The notes: generated from the sequence alone by a model not told the origin. Shown: positions 29,794 to 39,160, counted from the stretch's first letter. The stretch: 64,000 nucleotides of DNA from Pseudomonadota bacterium (GCA_020161855.1 JAIUNJ010000001.1:372001-436000), one strand, 5' to 3'. Numbers and translations: made by a program.

Positions 29794-30513
29794 TTATTCG
29801 CGGTTCATAATTCCCAGGATGTTGAGAATGTGCACGAAGAGCGTGACGAAGGAACCATAGAGCATGAAGGCGCCGAAGATCGACTTGCCCTTGGCAACGC
29901 CCTCGGCATCGCCTTCCACATACATCTCCTTGATCTGCTGGGTCTCATAGGCCGTGATGCCGGCGAATATGAGAACCGTGACGATCGAGATCAGCAGGCT
30001 GAACATCGTCGACATGATGAAGATGTTGGCGACGATGGCGATCAGGATGCCGATGGTGGCGATCATGAAGAACGCACCAAAGCCCGACAGGTCACGCTTG
30101 GTGACATAGCCGGCCAGGCTGGTGGCGCCGAAGGTCACCGCGGTGATCAGGAACGCCTGGAACACCATGCCCGGGTTGACGCCGAGATAGTGACCGACCA
30201 TCGGGGCAATCATCAGGCCCCAGAGTGCGGCATAACCCCAGTAGGCCGCGTGGGCCAGGGCGGTGTTGCCGGAGAAAATCAGGCGCGGCGCGAAGAAGCC
30301 AAGGCCCAAGGCGGCAATGAAGAAGATCCACTTGAGGCCATAGACGGCTGCGAGCGCTGCCGGGTTGGCAGCGACAGCCATGGTGATCACGGCCGTCAAG
30401 GCAACGCCCAGAGCCATGTAGTTGTAGACGCCCATCATATAGGAGCGGAGACCCGCGTCGATCTCCACGCCGGTGCCGGCGCGCGTCTGGTTCGGATAAC
30501 GATATTCAGCCAT
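29794..30513 (-). CDS. Bax inhibitor-1/YccA family membrane protein
   Basis: 239 residues with seven predicted membrane helices. It begins with a short polar tail, then GLRSYMMGVYNYMALGVALT; GYAALWGLMIAPM and ITAYETQQIKEMY are BI-1 family blocks. BI-1 proteins are pH-sensitive calcium-leak channels in characterised members; in bacteria YccA interacts with FtsH. No operon partner. Confidence 0.92.
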   Translation of the reverse strand: MAEYRYPNQTRAGTGVEIDAGLRSYMMGVYNYMALGVALTAVITMAVAANPAALAAVYGLKWIFFIAALGLGFFAPRLIFSGNTALAHAAYWGYAALWGLMIAPMVGHYLGVNPGMVFQAFLITAVTFGATSLAGYVTKRDLSGFGAFFMIATIGILIAIVANIFIMSTMFSLLISIVTVLIFAGITAYETQQIKEMYVEGDAEGVAKGKSIFGAFMLYGSFVTLFVHILNILGIMNRE

Positions 30514-30657
30514 TTACCCCTCCGTGAAATGGTCCGCCGTGTCTTCCTGCCGGGCGGATGCCTGGCCATTGAAGTCACGCCGGTGGAAAAATTCGGCGCA
30601 TCAAAGAGGCGCCGCAACGGTGACGTTATGGCGCATTTCGCTTGCTGGCCAATATGG

Positions 30658-30678
30658 TGACGGCCCGGGGGGCCGTCA
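30658..30678. repeat. Inverted repeat between BI-1 and phhB
   Basis: TGACGGCCC pairs with GGGCCGTCA (9 bp, three-base loop). It lies 28 bases beyond the phhB stop and may act as a 3' end stabiliser or weak terminator, but no T-run follows on either strand. Confidence 0.4.
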
Positions 30679-30706
30679 AGTTACCGGCCTGTAATCAGCG
30701 CGGGCG

Positions 30707-31000
30707 TTAACCCTTTGCGATGGCGTCCATTTTCTGGGCGAGGGCGATGTCGAGGGCGGTGACGCCCTGGGCCGAATGCGTGGTGAGGGTGACATCGACC
30801 CGGCCATAGATGTTGAGCCATTCCGGGTGGTGATCCATTTTCTCGCAGAGAAGCGCCACCTCGGTCATGAAGGCGAAGGCCTGGCGGAAGTTCTTGAAGC
30901 GGAATGTCTTGCTGATGGCGTCGCGGCCGGGCACGTCGGCCCAATCCTCAAGCTCCTGCAAGGCCTTGATGCGGGCGGCTCCCTGCAGCCGCTCGGTCAT
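30707..31000 (-). CDS. phhB: 4a-hydroxytetrahydrobiopterin dehydratase
   Basis: 97 residues. The family motif FMTEVALLCEKMDHHPEW contains the active-site histidines, followed by YGRVDVTLTTHSAQGVT. It recycles the pterin cofactor of aromatic amino acid hydroxylases or acts on related pterins. Its first four bases overlap the thpR stop (ATGA). No hydroxylase gene is in the window. Confidence 0.92.
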   Translation of the reverse strand: MTERLQGAARIKALQELEDWADVPGRDAISKTFRFKNFRQAFAFMTEVALLCEKMDHHPEWLNIYGRVDVTLTTHSAQGVTALDIALAQKMDAIAKG

Positions 31001-31551
31001 GGTGCGGCCCCGACAAGCCCGGAAAGCGGATAAGCCTCCTCGACGGCGTAGGGCCCGCCGCCACGCAGGGGCCGGGAGGAAAAGAGCACGAACTGCTCCA
31101 CAGTGAAGGACGGACTGCGATACAGGCTGTGCACCTCGATCCAGCGCTGCAGGGCCCGTGGCTCCGGCTGGTTGAGGCGGGCGAGCGTCACATGGGGTAC
31201 GAATTTGCGGCCTTCGGCGGGAAGACCCAGCACCTGGCAAATGCGTTCGTGCAGGTCGTGCAGGCGGCGCAGTTCACCCGTTTCCTCAACGCCTGCATAA
31301 AGCGAATGAGGCTTGTTGCCGCCGAAAAGCCCGACACCCTTGAGCGAAATCCTGAATGTGCGCAGTTGCACGCCATCAAGGGCGTGAGCGATTTCGCGGG
31401 CAAGGCCGGTTTCGATATCGCCGATAAAGCGCAGGGTGAGGTGGAAGTTCGACGGGTCCATCCAGCGGGCGCCGGGAATGCCACCCTGCATGATCTGGAG
31501 ATCCAGCGCCACATCAGCGGGAATTTCCAGTCCGGTGAAGAGGCGCGGCAT
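30997..31551 (-). CDS. thpR: RNA 2',3'-cyclic phosphodiesterase ThpR
   Basis: 184 residues of the 2H phosphoesterase superfamily. The two catalytic HxTx motifs are present, HLTL at residue 37 and HVTL at residue 120. It opens 2',3'-cyclic phosphates on RNA ends. It is translationally coupled to phhB downstream. The start gives the usual short N-terminus MPRLFTGLEIP. Confidence 0.93.
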   Translation of the reverse strand: MPRLFTGLEIPADVALDLQIMQGGIPGARWMDPSNFHLTLRFIGDIETGLAREIAHALDGVQLRTFRISLKGVGLFGGNKPHSLYAGVEETGELRRLHDLHERICQVLGLPAEGRKFVPHVTLARLNQPEPRALQRWIEVHSLYRSPSFTVEQFVLFSSRPLRGGGPYAVEEAYPLSGLVGAAP

Positions 31552-31612
31552 CGGTCCCTCCGTCGAAATTTCCTCCACGCTAGCGTGATTCGGAAAAATT
31601 CCAACCGCAAAT

Positions 31613-32260
31613 TCAGGGGGAGCTGATGCGCGCCAGCAATTGCTCCGTGAACGGCAGGATTTTTCCGACGATGACATCAACGCCGGCCGCCGTCGGATGC
31701 AGGCCGTCCGACTGGTTCAGTGCGGGAACCGCCGCCACGCCATCGAGAAAGAAAGGATAGAGAATGCTGCCGGAGCTTTCAGCCAGGCGCGGATAGATGC
31801 CGTCGAAGGCTGCCACATAGTCCGGTCCGAGATTGGGCGGCGCCTTCATGCCCGCGATCAGCACGGGCAGCTTGCGGGCCGCGAGCCTGTCGAGAATATC
31901 CTTGAGCGCTGCTTCCGCCTGTGCCGGATCGAGGCCGCGCAGGGCATCATTGGCACCGAGTTCAAGGATGACGCCGTCCACGTCATCGGTCAGCGACCAG
32001 TCGAGACGGGCGGCACCTTGCGCGGCCGTATCGCCGGAGACGCCGCCATTGATGACAACAATTTCATGTCCCCTGGCGCGCAGCGCCGCCTCCAGTTTTA
32101 CCGGGAAGGCATCCTTGCCATCGAGGCCATAGCCCGCGGTCAGACTGTCGCCGAGGGCAAGAATCGTCTTTGTTTCCGCCCATGTTTGGCGTGCCGTGAC
32201 TGTCATGGCGAAGGCCGCGACGGAAAGAGAGATGAGAAACGTCTTGAGCAGGAAGCGCAT
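31613..32260 (-). CDS. tesA: Secreted GDSL esterase/thioesterase, TesA-like
   Basis: 215 residues. Signal peptide in the first ~25 residues (LLKTFLISLSVAAFAMTVTA), then the SGNH hydrolase blocks: ILALGDSLTAGYGL (nucleophile Ser), GVSGDTAAQG, LELGANDALRG and DGLHPTAAG (Asp/His). A periplasmic arylesterase/lysophospholipase type. It is divergent from the ABC genes, the same tesA/ybbA-ybbP layout as in Escherichia coli. An ATG three codons upstream is also possible. Confidence 0.9.
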   Translation of the reverse strand: MRFLLKTFLISLSVAAFAMTVTARQTWAETKTILALGDSLTAGYGLDGKDAFPVKLEAALRARGHEIVVINGGVSGDTAAQGAARLDWSLTDDVDGVILELGANDALRGLDPAQAEAALKDILDRLAARKLPVLIAGMKAPPNLGPDYVAAFDGIYPRLAESSGSILYPFFLDGVAAVPALNQSDGLHPTAAGVDVIVGKILPFTEQLLARISSP

Positions 32261-32374
32261 GGTATCCATCTGGGCATGAATCGGCGGGGAGGCAAGAGGC
32301 CCTCGACAATCCAGCCCCCATGCACCATCTCTCGACTCTCCTCATCTCCAGAACAGAACGGATCTCTCCCACAC

Positions 32375-33058
32375 ATGGCCAATCCCGTGATCGACCTCAA
32401 AGACGTTCATTTGCGCCTCGGGTCGCGGGCCGGTGATGTTCATATCCTGCGTGGTGTGAGCCTTGAAGCTGCTGCGGGCGAGGCGATCGGCATCGTCGGG
32501 CCTTCCGGCTCGGGCAAGACATCGCTGCTGATGGTGATTGCCGGACTCGAATCCGTGACATCGGGTGCAATCACCGTGGCGGGCACCCCGCTCCATGACA
32601 AGGATGAAGAGGCGCTGTCGCGCTTCCGCCGGGACACGATTGGCATCGTCTTCCAGTCATTCCACCTCATTCCCACTCTGACAGCCCTTGAGAATGTGGC
32701 GCTGCCCATGGAGTTCAAGGGTGTTGCTGATGCCACGGCCCGGGCCGAAGCGGGGCTGGTGCGCGTGGGCCTCGGCCATCGCCTCAGCCACTATCCGGGC
32801 CAGCTTTCGGGCGGCGAGCAGCAGCGCGTGGCCATTGCCCGGGCGCTCGCTTCCGGGGCCAAGGTTCTTCTGGCCGATGAACCCACCGGCAATCTCGATC
32901 AGGAGACAGGCCAGACCATCATCGATCTCCTCTTCGACCTGCGGGCCCGCGAGGGCGCCACGCTGCTTCTCGTCACCCATGACCGCTCTCTGGCGGAACG
33001 CTGCGGGCGCATCATCTCGGTGCGCGATGGCCATATCTCCGAGACAGGCCGCGCATGA
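32375..33058 (+). CDS. ybbA: ABC transporter ATP-binding protein (YbbA type)
   Basis: 227 residues. Walker [10 protein letters not shown], signature [14 protein letters not shown], Walker [13 protein letters not shown] and the H-loop VTHD are intact. It belongs to the MacB/LolD-like class that powers mechanical or lipid-release FtsX-type permeases. The stop overlaps the start of the permease gene (ATGA). The ATG at 32375 avoids a long upstream extension that reads antisense through tesA. Confidence 0.93.
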   Translation: MANPVIDLKDVHLRLGSRAGDVHILRGVSLEAAAGEAIGIVGPSGSGKTSLLMVIAGLESVTSGAITVAGTPLHDKDEEALSRFRRDTIGIVFQSFHLIPTLTALENVALPMEFKGVADATARAEAGLVRVGLGHRLSHYPGQLSGGEQQRVAIARALASGAKVLLADEPTGNLDQETGQTIIDLLFDLRAREGATLLLVTHDRSLAERCGRIISVRDGHISETGRA

Positions 33059-35574
33059 AGCCCACGCTCTGGCTGGCCTATGCCTTGAAGAACCTGCGCT
33101 CGGGCCTGCGCGGCTTTTGGATTCTCCTCACCTGCCTGACGCTGGGCGTGGCCTCGATCGCCATCATCGGCTCGCTCGGGGCCGCCATTGAACGCGGCCT
33201 TACCGAACAGGGCCAGCCGCTGCTCGGTGGCGATGTGGAGTTCTCCATCATCCAGCGCCAGGCCACGGACAAGGAACTGGCCTTCATCGAAAGCCTTGGA
33301 ACAATGAGCCGCGTCACCACCCTGCGCGCCATGGCGACGGCCCGGGAGCATTCGACGCTCATCGAGATCAAGGCCGTCGATGACAGCTATCCGCTCTATG
33401 GCGCGCTCACCTTCGAGGATGGCGCTGTGCTGCCCGCACTTGCCCTGCGCGACGGCATTCATGGCGTGGCCGTTGACCCCCTGTTGCTCGGCAGGCTCGG
33501 TCTCAAGCCTGGCGACACACTCAAAATCGGCACGCAATCCTTCACCATCAATGCCGTCATCGCTCAGGAACCGGACCGTATTTCCGATGGCATCGTGCTC
33601 GGGCCGCGCCTGCTCATGACGCATGAGGCACTGGAATCGACCGGTCTTATCCAGCCCGGCAGCCTGATCACCTGGGACTATCGTGTGAAACTGTCAGGCG
33701 ATACCAGCCTCGCGGCGGCCCGCGCCACAGTTGACAAGGCCAATGCCGCCTTTCCGGAATCGGGATGGCGCGTGCGGGCCCGCGACAACGCCGCAAATGG
33801 TGCCGAGCGCTTTGTCGAGCGCCTTGGCTATTTCATGACGCTTGTTGGTATCTCCGCGCTTGTCATCGGCGGCGCCGGCATTGCCAATGCGGTCTCGGCC
33901 TTCGTCAGCCGCCGCACCGGCACCATCGCCACGCTCAAATGCATCGGCATCTCCAATGGCAATGTCCTCGGTCTCTTCCTTGTCGAGATCATGCTGGTGG
34001 CATTTCTGGGCATTGCTATCGCGTTGCTGCTCGGGGCGGCCACACCACTGGTCGCCAAGAGCCTCTTCGGTGCGGTGTTGCCCCTTCCCATCGCGCCACA
34101 GATTGCCTGGAAACCACTCGGCCTCGCTGCAATCCTCGGGCTTCTGGTGACGCTGGCCTTTGCCATCGTGCCCCTGTCGCGCATTGCGCGCATTCCGGGC
34201 GCTGCCCTGTTCCGCAGCCATCTGGTCGAAGGCCGGGGCCGCATGGCCTGGGGCTATCTGGCAGCGGCACTTCTGTTACTGGCGCTGGCTTCGGCGGTGA
34301 TCCTCATTTCCTTCGACAACATGTGGATCAGCTTCATCTATCTGGCGGGCCTGTGCGGCAGCTTTGTCGTGCTTGCAGCACTGGCCTATGGCCTTATCCG
34401 GCTGGTGGCCTTGCTGCCGCGGCCACGTCATGTGCTGTTGCGCCACGCGCTGCAGTCGCTGCACCGGCCCGGGGCCTCGAGCCTGTCTGTGATCCTGGCG
34501 CTTGGTCTCGGCCTCACGCTTTTCGTCTCGCTGGCCCTCACCGATTCAACCATCAGCCGCGAGTTGCGCGCCGGGATTCCGGAGAAGGCGCCCGCCTTCT
34601 TTTTTCTCGACGTCCGCAATGAAGAACTGCCGGCCTTCCGCGAGTCGCTGCTGAAAGAGCCCGGCGTTCAGTCGATCGGCAACGCACCGATGCTGCGGGG
34701 GCGCATCATCAAGGTAAAGGGTGTGCCCTCCGATCAGGTACAAGTGGTGCCGGAGGCCGCCTGGGCGCTGCGTGGCGACCGCGGGCTCACCTATGCCGAA
34801 GACCTGCCGCAGGGTTCGACCTTGGTGAAAGGGGCCTGGTGGCCGAAAGACTATGACGGACCGCCACTTGTTTCCTTCGTGGACGAGATCGGCGAGGGGC
34901 TTGGGCTCGCCATCGGCGACAAGGTCACCGTCAATGTGCTGGGCCGCGAGATCGAGGCTGAAGTGGCCTCGTTCCGGCAGGTGAACTGGCGCAGCCTCGG
35001 CATCAATTTCGTCATGGTCTTCTCGCCGAACACTTTGAAGGCGGCTCCTCACTCCCATCTCGTCACCGTCGAAATGGCGGGCGGAGACGAAGCAAAGCTT
35101 CTCAACGACATGGCCGCCTCCTATCCTTCCGTGACTGCCGTCCGGGTCAAGGATGCGCTGGCAATCGTCAGTGACCTGCTCGGCCAGATGCTGGCGGCGG
35201 TGCGCGGCGCCAATGTGCTGACCTTGCTGACCGGCGTGCTCGTTCTCTCAGGTGCGCTGGCGGCGGGGCTGGCGACGCGTTCCTACGAGGCGGTGGTGCT
35301 CAAGACCTATGGGGCGACGCGGCGGCAATTGCTGACGGCCTTCATGATCGAATACGGACTGCTTGGCCTGGTCGCGGCCCTGTTCGGGATTGTCGTCGGT
35401 TCAATCGGAGCCTGGTTCCTGGCCAGGTTCATTCTCGAGATGCCGTGGGTGTTCTCGCCCGGGATCGCCATATTGACGGCGCTTCTCGCGATGCTGCTCA
35501 CCATCGTGGCGGGCCTGATCGTCACGGCGCGGGCGCTGTCGGCGAAGCCTTCAGCCTATCTCAGGAACGAGTAG
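33055..35574 (+). CDS. ybbP: FtsX-like ABC permease (YbbP type)
   Basis: 839 residues. An N-terminal membrane helix, a large periplasmic domain, then two groups of FtsX-type helices (GYFMTLVGISALVIGGAGIANAVSAFVSRRTGTIATLK and, near the end, LKTYGATRRQLLTAFMIEYGLLG), about ten helices in all. It works with the upstream ATPase; the substrate is unknown, with the divergent lipase gene suggesting a lipid or envelope role. Confidence 0.92.
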   Translation: MKPTLWLAYALKNLRSGLRGFWILLTCLTLGVASIAIIGSLGAAIERGLTEQGQPLLGGDVEFSIIQRQATDKELAFIESLGTMSRVTTLRAMATAREHSTLIEIKAVDDSYPLYGALTFEDGAVLPALALRDGIHGVAVDPLLLGRLGLKPGDTLKIGTQSFTINAVIAQEPDRISDGIVLGPRLLMTHEALESTGLIQPGSLITWDYRVKLSGDTSLAAARATVDKANAAFPESGWRVRARDNAANGAERFVERLGYFMTLVGISALVIGGAGIANAVSAFVSRRTGTIATLKCIGISNGNVLGLFLVEIMLVAFLGIAIALLLGAATPLVAKSLFGAVLPLPIAPQIAWKPLGLAAILGLLVTLAFAIVPLSRIARIPGAALFRSHLVEGRGRMAWGYLAAALLLLALASAVILISFDNMWISFIYLAGLCGSFVVLAALAYGLIRLVALLPRPRHVLLRHALQSLHRPGASSLSVILALGLGLTLFVSLALTDSTISRELRAGIPEKAPAFFFLDVRNEELPAFRESLLKEPGVQSIGNAPMLRGRIIKVKGVPSDQVQVVPEAAWALRGDRGLTYAEDLPQGSTLVKGAWWPKDYDGPPLVSFVDEIGEGLGLAIGDKVTVNVLGREIEAEVASFRQVNWRSLGINFVMVFSPNTLKAAPHSHLVTVEMAGGDEAKLLNDMAASYPSVTAVRVKDALAIVSDLLGQMLAAVRGANVLTLLTGVLVLSGALAAGLATRSYEAVVLKTYGATRRQLLTAFMIEYGLLGLVAALFGIVVGSIGAWFLARFILEMPWVFSPGIAILTALLAMLLTIVAGLIVTARALSAKPSAYLRNE

Positions 35575-35627
35575 CGGCCTCGGCAAAAGCCGGTCGACTT
35601 TTGCGGAACATCCTCTAGGTTCGGTTC

Positions 35628-36218
35628 ATGGTTGTTCTGAACCGCATCTATACGCGCACCGGCGACAAGGGCGACACGGCCCTTGGCACGGGAGAGCGTG
35701 TGTCGAAGGCGTCGCTGCGCATCGAGGCCTATGGCACGGTCGACGAGACCAACACCGTGCTGGGTCTCGTCCGCCTGCATAGCACCTCGCCCGAGCTGGC
35801 GACGCTTGATGCCATGCTGGCGCGCATCCAGAACGAACTCTTCGATCTTGGTGCTGATCTTTGTGTCCCGGACCGGGGCCAGAAGCTCGACTATGAGCCC
35901 TTGCGGATTCTTCCCGGGCAGGCGGAGCGGCTCGAGCGCGAGATCGACGAGCTGAATGCCGCGCTCTCGCCCTTGCGTTCCTTCGTGCTGCCGGGGGGGC
36001 ATGCGGCTGCGGCCCTCCTGCATCAGGCGCGCACTGTCTGCCGCCGTGCCGAGCGTCTCATGGTGGCGTTGCGCAGCAGTGATGAACCTGTTTCCGACGC
36101 CGCACTTGCCTATGTGAACCGTCTCTCGGATTTTCTGTTCGTGGCCAGCCGCCACGCCAATGCTGCAACGGGCGGCGGCGATGTGCTGTGGGTGCCAGGC
36201 AAGACGCGTGGAGGCTAG
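35628..36218 (+). CDS. cobO: PduO-type cob(I)alamin adenosyltransferase
   Basis: 196 residues. The ATP-binding N-terminus IYTRTGDKGDTALGTGERV, YGTVDETNTVLGL, and later RSFVLPGGHAAAALLHQARTVCRRAER and NRLSDFLFVASR identify the PduO family. It makes adenosylcobalamin, the cofactor of the class II ribonucleotide reductase encoded 1.2 kb downstream. Three bases separate it from the rhomboid gene. The symbol is functional; the fold is PduO, not CobA. Confidence 0.93.
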   Translation: MVVLNRIYTRTGDKGDTALGTGERVSKASLRIEAYGTVDETNTVLGLVRLHSTSPELATLDAMLARIQNELFDLGADLCVPDRGQKLDYEPLRILPGQAERLEREIDELNAALSPLRSFVLPGGHAAAALLHQARTVCRRAERLMVALRSSDEPVSDAALAYVNRLSDFLFVASRHANAATGGGDVLWVPGKTRGG

Positions 36219-36221
36219 GCG

Positions 36222-36908
36222 ATGTTCGTGCCGATCAAGGATGATACGCCGCTTCGCGTCATCCGCTTCCAGACCGTGACGGCCGCCATCATTGCCTTGA
36301 ATGTCGTCGTTTTTCTCGTGACCGGCCCGCTCACCGGCGTCGATGCGGCGCTCGCCTTCGCCACCCGCTATGGTGTGATCCCGGCGCAGCTTCTTGCGCT
36401 GGCGCCGCCCCAGCTGGGCCTGCTTGATCCCATCGCCGAGCCCGTGACCCTCATCACCTACCAGTTCATCCATGGCGACTGGATGCACATCGTCATCAAC
36501 ATGGCCTTTCTCTGGGTCTTCTCGGACAACATCGAGGATGCCTTCGGGCATGCAGGTTTTGCCGTCTTTTATCTTCTCTGTGGTGTCATGGCAGCGGTGC
36601 TGCATGTGATGATGGCACCGGAAAGCACCCTGCCGCTCATCGGTGCTTCGGGTTCCGTGTCGGGCGTGCTTGGCGCCTATATGCTGCTCTATCCAAGGGC
36701 CCGCGTCTGGGTGCTGCTTTTCTTCAAGATCCCCGTTCCGCTTCCGGCGCTCTGGATTCTCGTGGCCTGGTTTGCCTTCCAGTTCTACAGCCTGCTTGTG
36801 CCGGATGTTCCGGGGCAGACCGTTGCCTGGTGGGCCCATATCGGCGGTTTCCTGGCGGGACTCGGCCTGACGCTCATCCTCCGTCACCGCCTCTTCGTAC
36901 GCGGCTGA
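36222..36908 (+). CDS. Rhomboid family intramembrane serine protease
   Basis: 228 residues with about six membrane helices. The catalytic pair is Ser143 in GASGSVSG and His206 in WWAHIGGF; FIHGDWMHIVINM supplies the upstream oxyanion-side His/Asn. It cuts membrane proteins within the bilayer; substrates are unknown. It is probably cotranscribed with the adenosyltransferase. Confidence 0.92.
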   Translation: MFVPIKDDTPLRVIRFQTVTAAIIALNVVVFLVTGPLTGVDAALAFATRYGVIPAQLLALAPPQLGLLDPIAEPVTLITYQFIHGDWMHIVINMAFLWVFSDNIEDAFGHAGFAVFYLLCGVMAAVLHVMMAPESTLPLIGASGSVSGVLGAYMLLYPRARVWVLLFFKIPVPLPALWILVAWFAFQFYSLLVPDVPGQTVAWWAHIGGFLAGLGLTLILRHRLFVRG

Positions 36909-36911
36909 GGC

Positions 36912-37328
36912 TCAGGCAACGCGGGCGAGATGCGTGGCTGCTTCCTGCCGCAGGCTGCCGAAATCCTCCGTCACATCCAGCATGGCGTCCTTGAGGTCGG
37001 CGAGTACCGCCTCCGCCTGGCCGGGGGCCTTGGCCAGCAGATGCACGTGAACCTCATCCACGCCCTGTCCGGCGAGACAGGCCAACTCATGGGACGATAC
37101 CGCACCATCCCAATAGGGCGTGAAGCGCCCGGTGCAGACGGCGGTGCGCAGGGGACCCTGGCGGCGCACACCGACATAGACCGCGCCGGGCAGCGGCGGA
37201 CAATGTTCGAGCGCATAAACCGAGTGGATGTATTTCCGTCCCGAGGCGCCCTGCCAGTACCAAAAACGGTCCTGCAGTTCGGGATCGGAAGGGAGGTCGA
37301 GGGAGATGGGGAAGCCTTGGATCAACAT
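36912..37328 (-). CDS. Hypothetical protein with LexA-type box at its start
   Basis: 138 residues starting MLIQGFPISLDLPSDPELQ; soluble, with RFWYWQGASGRKYIHSVYAL and VYVGVRRQG, then a C-terminal helical stretch. I do not recognise a family. The Trp/Tyr/Arg-rich first half could bind nucleic acid, but this is speculation. A longer frame to 37364 exists, but it would run through the LexA-type box, so the inner ATG is preferred. It is 44 bases downstream of nrdJ on the same strand and converges with the rhomboid gene. Confidence 0.75.
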   Translation of the reverse strand: MLIQGFPISLDLPSDPELQDRFWYWQGASGRKYIHSVYALEHCPPLPGAVYVGVRRQGPLRTAVCTGRFTPYWDGAVSSHELACLAGQGVDEVHVHLLAKAPGQAEAVLADLKDAMLDVTEDFGSLRQEAATHLARVA

Positions 37329-37330
37329 GA

Positions 37331-37345
37331 GAACAAATATAGAAC
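37331..37345 (-). promoter_or_regulatory. LexA/SOS box (GTTC-N7-GTTC)
   Basis: Minus-strand GTTCTATATTTGTTC ends two bases before the start codon of the small unknown gene. The direct repeat GTTC-N7-GTTC is the established LexA operator of alphaproteobacteria, and both half-sites are perfect with an AT-rich spacer. A repressor here would block initiation, so DNA-damage induction is predicted. Confidence 0.7.
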
Positions 37346-37372
37346 AAATAGTCTCGACTGTCAAGCCCGAAG

Positions 37373-39160
37373 TTAACCGCAGAAAGCAAAGCCGCAGGTC
37401 TGGCAGGTCGTGCAGCCTTCCTTCGCCACCAGATCGAGGCCACCGCAGGAGGGGCAGGCATGGTCTTCGGCGGTTGTCGAGGACAGCACCGATCCCGTCA
37501 CCGGGTTGGGGCGGAAAGTGGTGCAGCCCTTGAGACCCAGCGCATAGGCCTCCTCATAGACGGAGATGAAATCCGCAAAGGGCAGGTTCTCGGGAACATT
37601 GATGGTCTTGGAGATCGAGCTGTCCACATGGGCCTGAGCTGCGGCCTGCATCGCGAGATGTTCAGACGGTGTCAGCTCTGCAGCCGTCACCGTCTGTGGC
37701 GGCAGGCTGGCACTCCTGCTCCGCTGCCGCCAGTGCCCCAGGGCATAATCCTCCATGCGCACCACGCGCCTGCTGCCATCGGCCTCCAGGATGGTACGGT
37801 CATAGGCCAGGCTGAAAACGGGCTCGATGCCGCTTGAGACATTTCCGGCGAGCAGCGAGATCGTGCCGGTGGGGGCAATGGACGTGAGAAGGCCGTTGCG
37901 CAGTCCCTTGGCACGGATGCGCTGGCGATGGTGCTCCTCCAGTGACCGGCCATAGGCAGTCGCGAGATAGGCCTCGGCATCAAAAAGCGGAAAGACGCCC
38001 TTCTCCGCCGCAAGGTCACTACTGGCTTCAAGCGCCGCATCCTTGATGGCCTTCATCCATCTCGATGTTGCCGCGACAGCAGCAGGACTGCCGTAGCGCA
38101 GGCCCAGCATCAGCAGCGCATCGGCAAGACCTGTGACGCCAAGCCCCAGACGTCTCTTGCCCTGTGCCTCGGCGCGCTGCTGCGCCAGCGGATAGTTGGA
38201 AACATCGACGACATCATCGAGGAAACGGATGGCGAGCGCTGTCGCCTCCTGCAGCCGCGCCATATCAAGCTGTGCGGCCGGTGAGAAAGCGTCTTTGACG
38301 AAGCGCGTCAGATTGAGCGATCCCAGAAGGCAGGCGCCATAGGGCGGCAGGGGCTGTTCACCGCAGGGATTGGTTGCCGAGATGGTCTCGCAATAGGAGA
38401 GCGGATTGAGGCGGTTGATGCGGTCGATGAAGATGACGCCAGGCTCGGCATAGTCGTAGGTGGCCCGCATGATCCGCTGCCAGAGATCGCGGGCGCGGAT
38501 GGTCCTGAAGACGGCACCACCGAAGACAAGCGGCCACGGTGCATCAGTCTTCACGGCCGCCATGAAGGCATCGCTCACAAGCACCGACAGATTGAAGTTC
38601 CGCAGACGGCGTGGATCGCGCTTGGCATCGACAAAATCTTCGATGTCGGGGTGATCGCAGCGCATTGTCGCCATCATGGCGCCGCGGCGGGCGCCCGCCG
38701 ACATGATGGTGCGGCACATGGCATCCCACACATCCATGAAGGTGAGCGGACCAGAGGCATCGGCATCAACGCCGTGCACGGGCGCACCCTTGGGCCGCAG
38801 CGTCGAGAAATCATGGCCGATGCCGCCGCCCTGCTGCAGGGTCTGCGCGGCTTCCTTGAGGCCCTCGAAAATACCGGAGATCGAATCCTCGACCGTGCCC
38901 ATGACAAAGCAGTTGAAGAGGGTCACATCGCGCTTGGTGCCGGCACCCGCGAGAATGCGGCCGGCCGGGATGAAGGAGAGGTCGCCCATGAGGTCGCGGA
39001 AGCTCTGCTCCCAGCGCTGCCGGTCATCCGGCTTTTCCGCCTGGGCCACAGCGCGCGCCACGCGTGCCAGGCTCTCCTCAAGCGACTGTTCGCCGGGGTA
39101 GCGGTATTTCAGCGCCCAGATGTCTTCGGCAATGTCAGGAACCGGTGCAGCCTTGAGCAT
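37373..39160 (-). CDS. nrdJ: Class II (adenosylcobalamin-dependent) ribonucleotide reductase, short form
   Basis: 595 residues. Key residues: FNCFVMG with the first redox Cys, the radical site NPCGEQ (Asn, Cys and Glu present), YGACLLGSLNL with the second redox Cys, and a C-terminal zinc-ribbon and tail (CPSCGG, CTTCQTCGF). It reduces ribonucleotides to deoxyribonucleotides in an oxygen-independent way using adenosylcobalamin. It is about half the size of the ~1,200-residue NrdJ usual in Rhizobiales. No nrdA/nrdB is in the window. Confidence 0.93.
   Translation of the reverse strand: MLKAAPVPDIAEDIWALKYRYPGEQSLEESLARVARAVAQAEKPDDRQRWEQSFRDLMGDLSFIPAGRILAGAGTKRDVTLFNCFVMGTVEDSISGIFEGLKEAAQTLQQGGGIGHDFSTLRPKGAPVHGVDADASGPLTFMDVWDAMCRTIMSAGARRGAMMATMRCDHPDIEDFVDAKRDPRRLRNFNLSVLVSDAFMAAVKTDAPWPLVFGGAVFRTIRARDLWQRIMRATYDYAEPGVIFIDRINRLNPLSYCETISATNPCGEQPLPPYGACLLGSLNLTRFVKDAFSPAAQLDMARLQEATALAIRFLDDVVDVSNYPLAQQRAEAQGKRRLGLGVTGLADALLMLGLRYGSPAAVAATSRWMKAIKDAALEASSDLAAEKGVFPLFDAEAYLATAYGRSLEEHHRQRIRAKGLRNGLLTSIAPTGTISLLAGNVSSGIEPVFSLAYDRTILEADGSRRVVRMEDYALGHWRQRSRSASLPPQTVTAAELTPSEHLAMQAAAQAHVDSSISKTINVPENLPFADFISVYEEAYALGLKGCTTFRPNPVTGSVLSSTTAEDHACPSCGGLDLVAKEGCTTCQTCGFAFCG

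Noticed and set aside
35575-35627. Cobalamin riboswitch before the adenosyltransferase or nrdJ
   Set aside because: The upstream gaps are about 50-70 bases, too short for the aptamer, and no B12-box sequence is visible.
35619-35637. Clustered GTTC repeats before the cobalamin adenosyltransferase as a second LexA box
   Set aside because: The spacings between GTTC starts are 5, 10 and 15, not the 11 required for GTTC-N7-GTTC.
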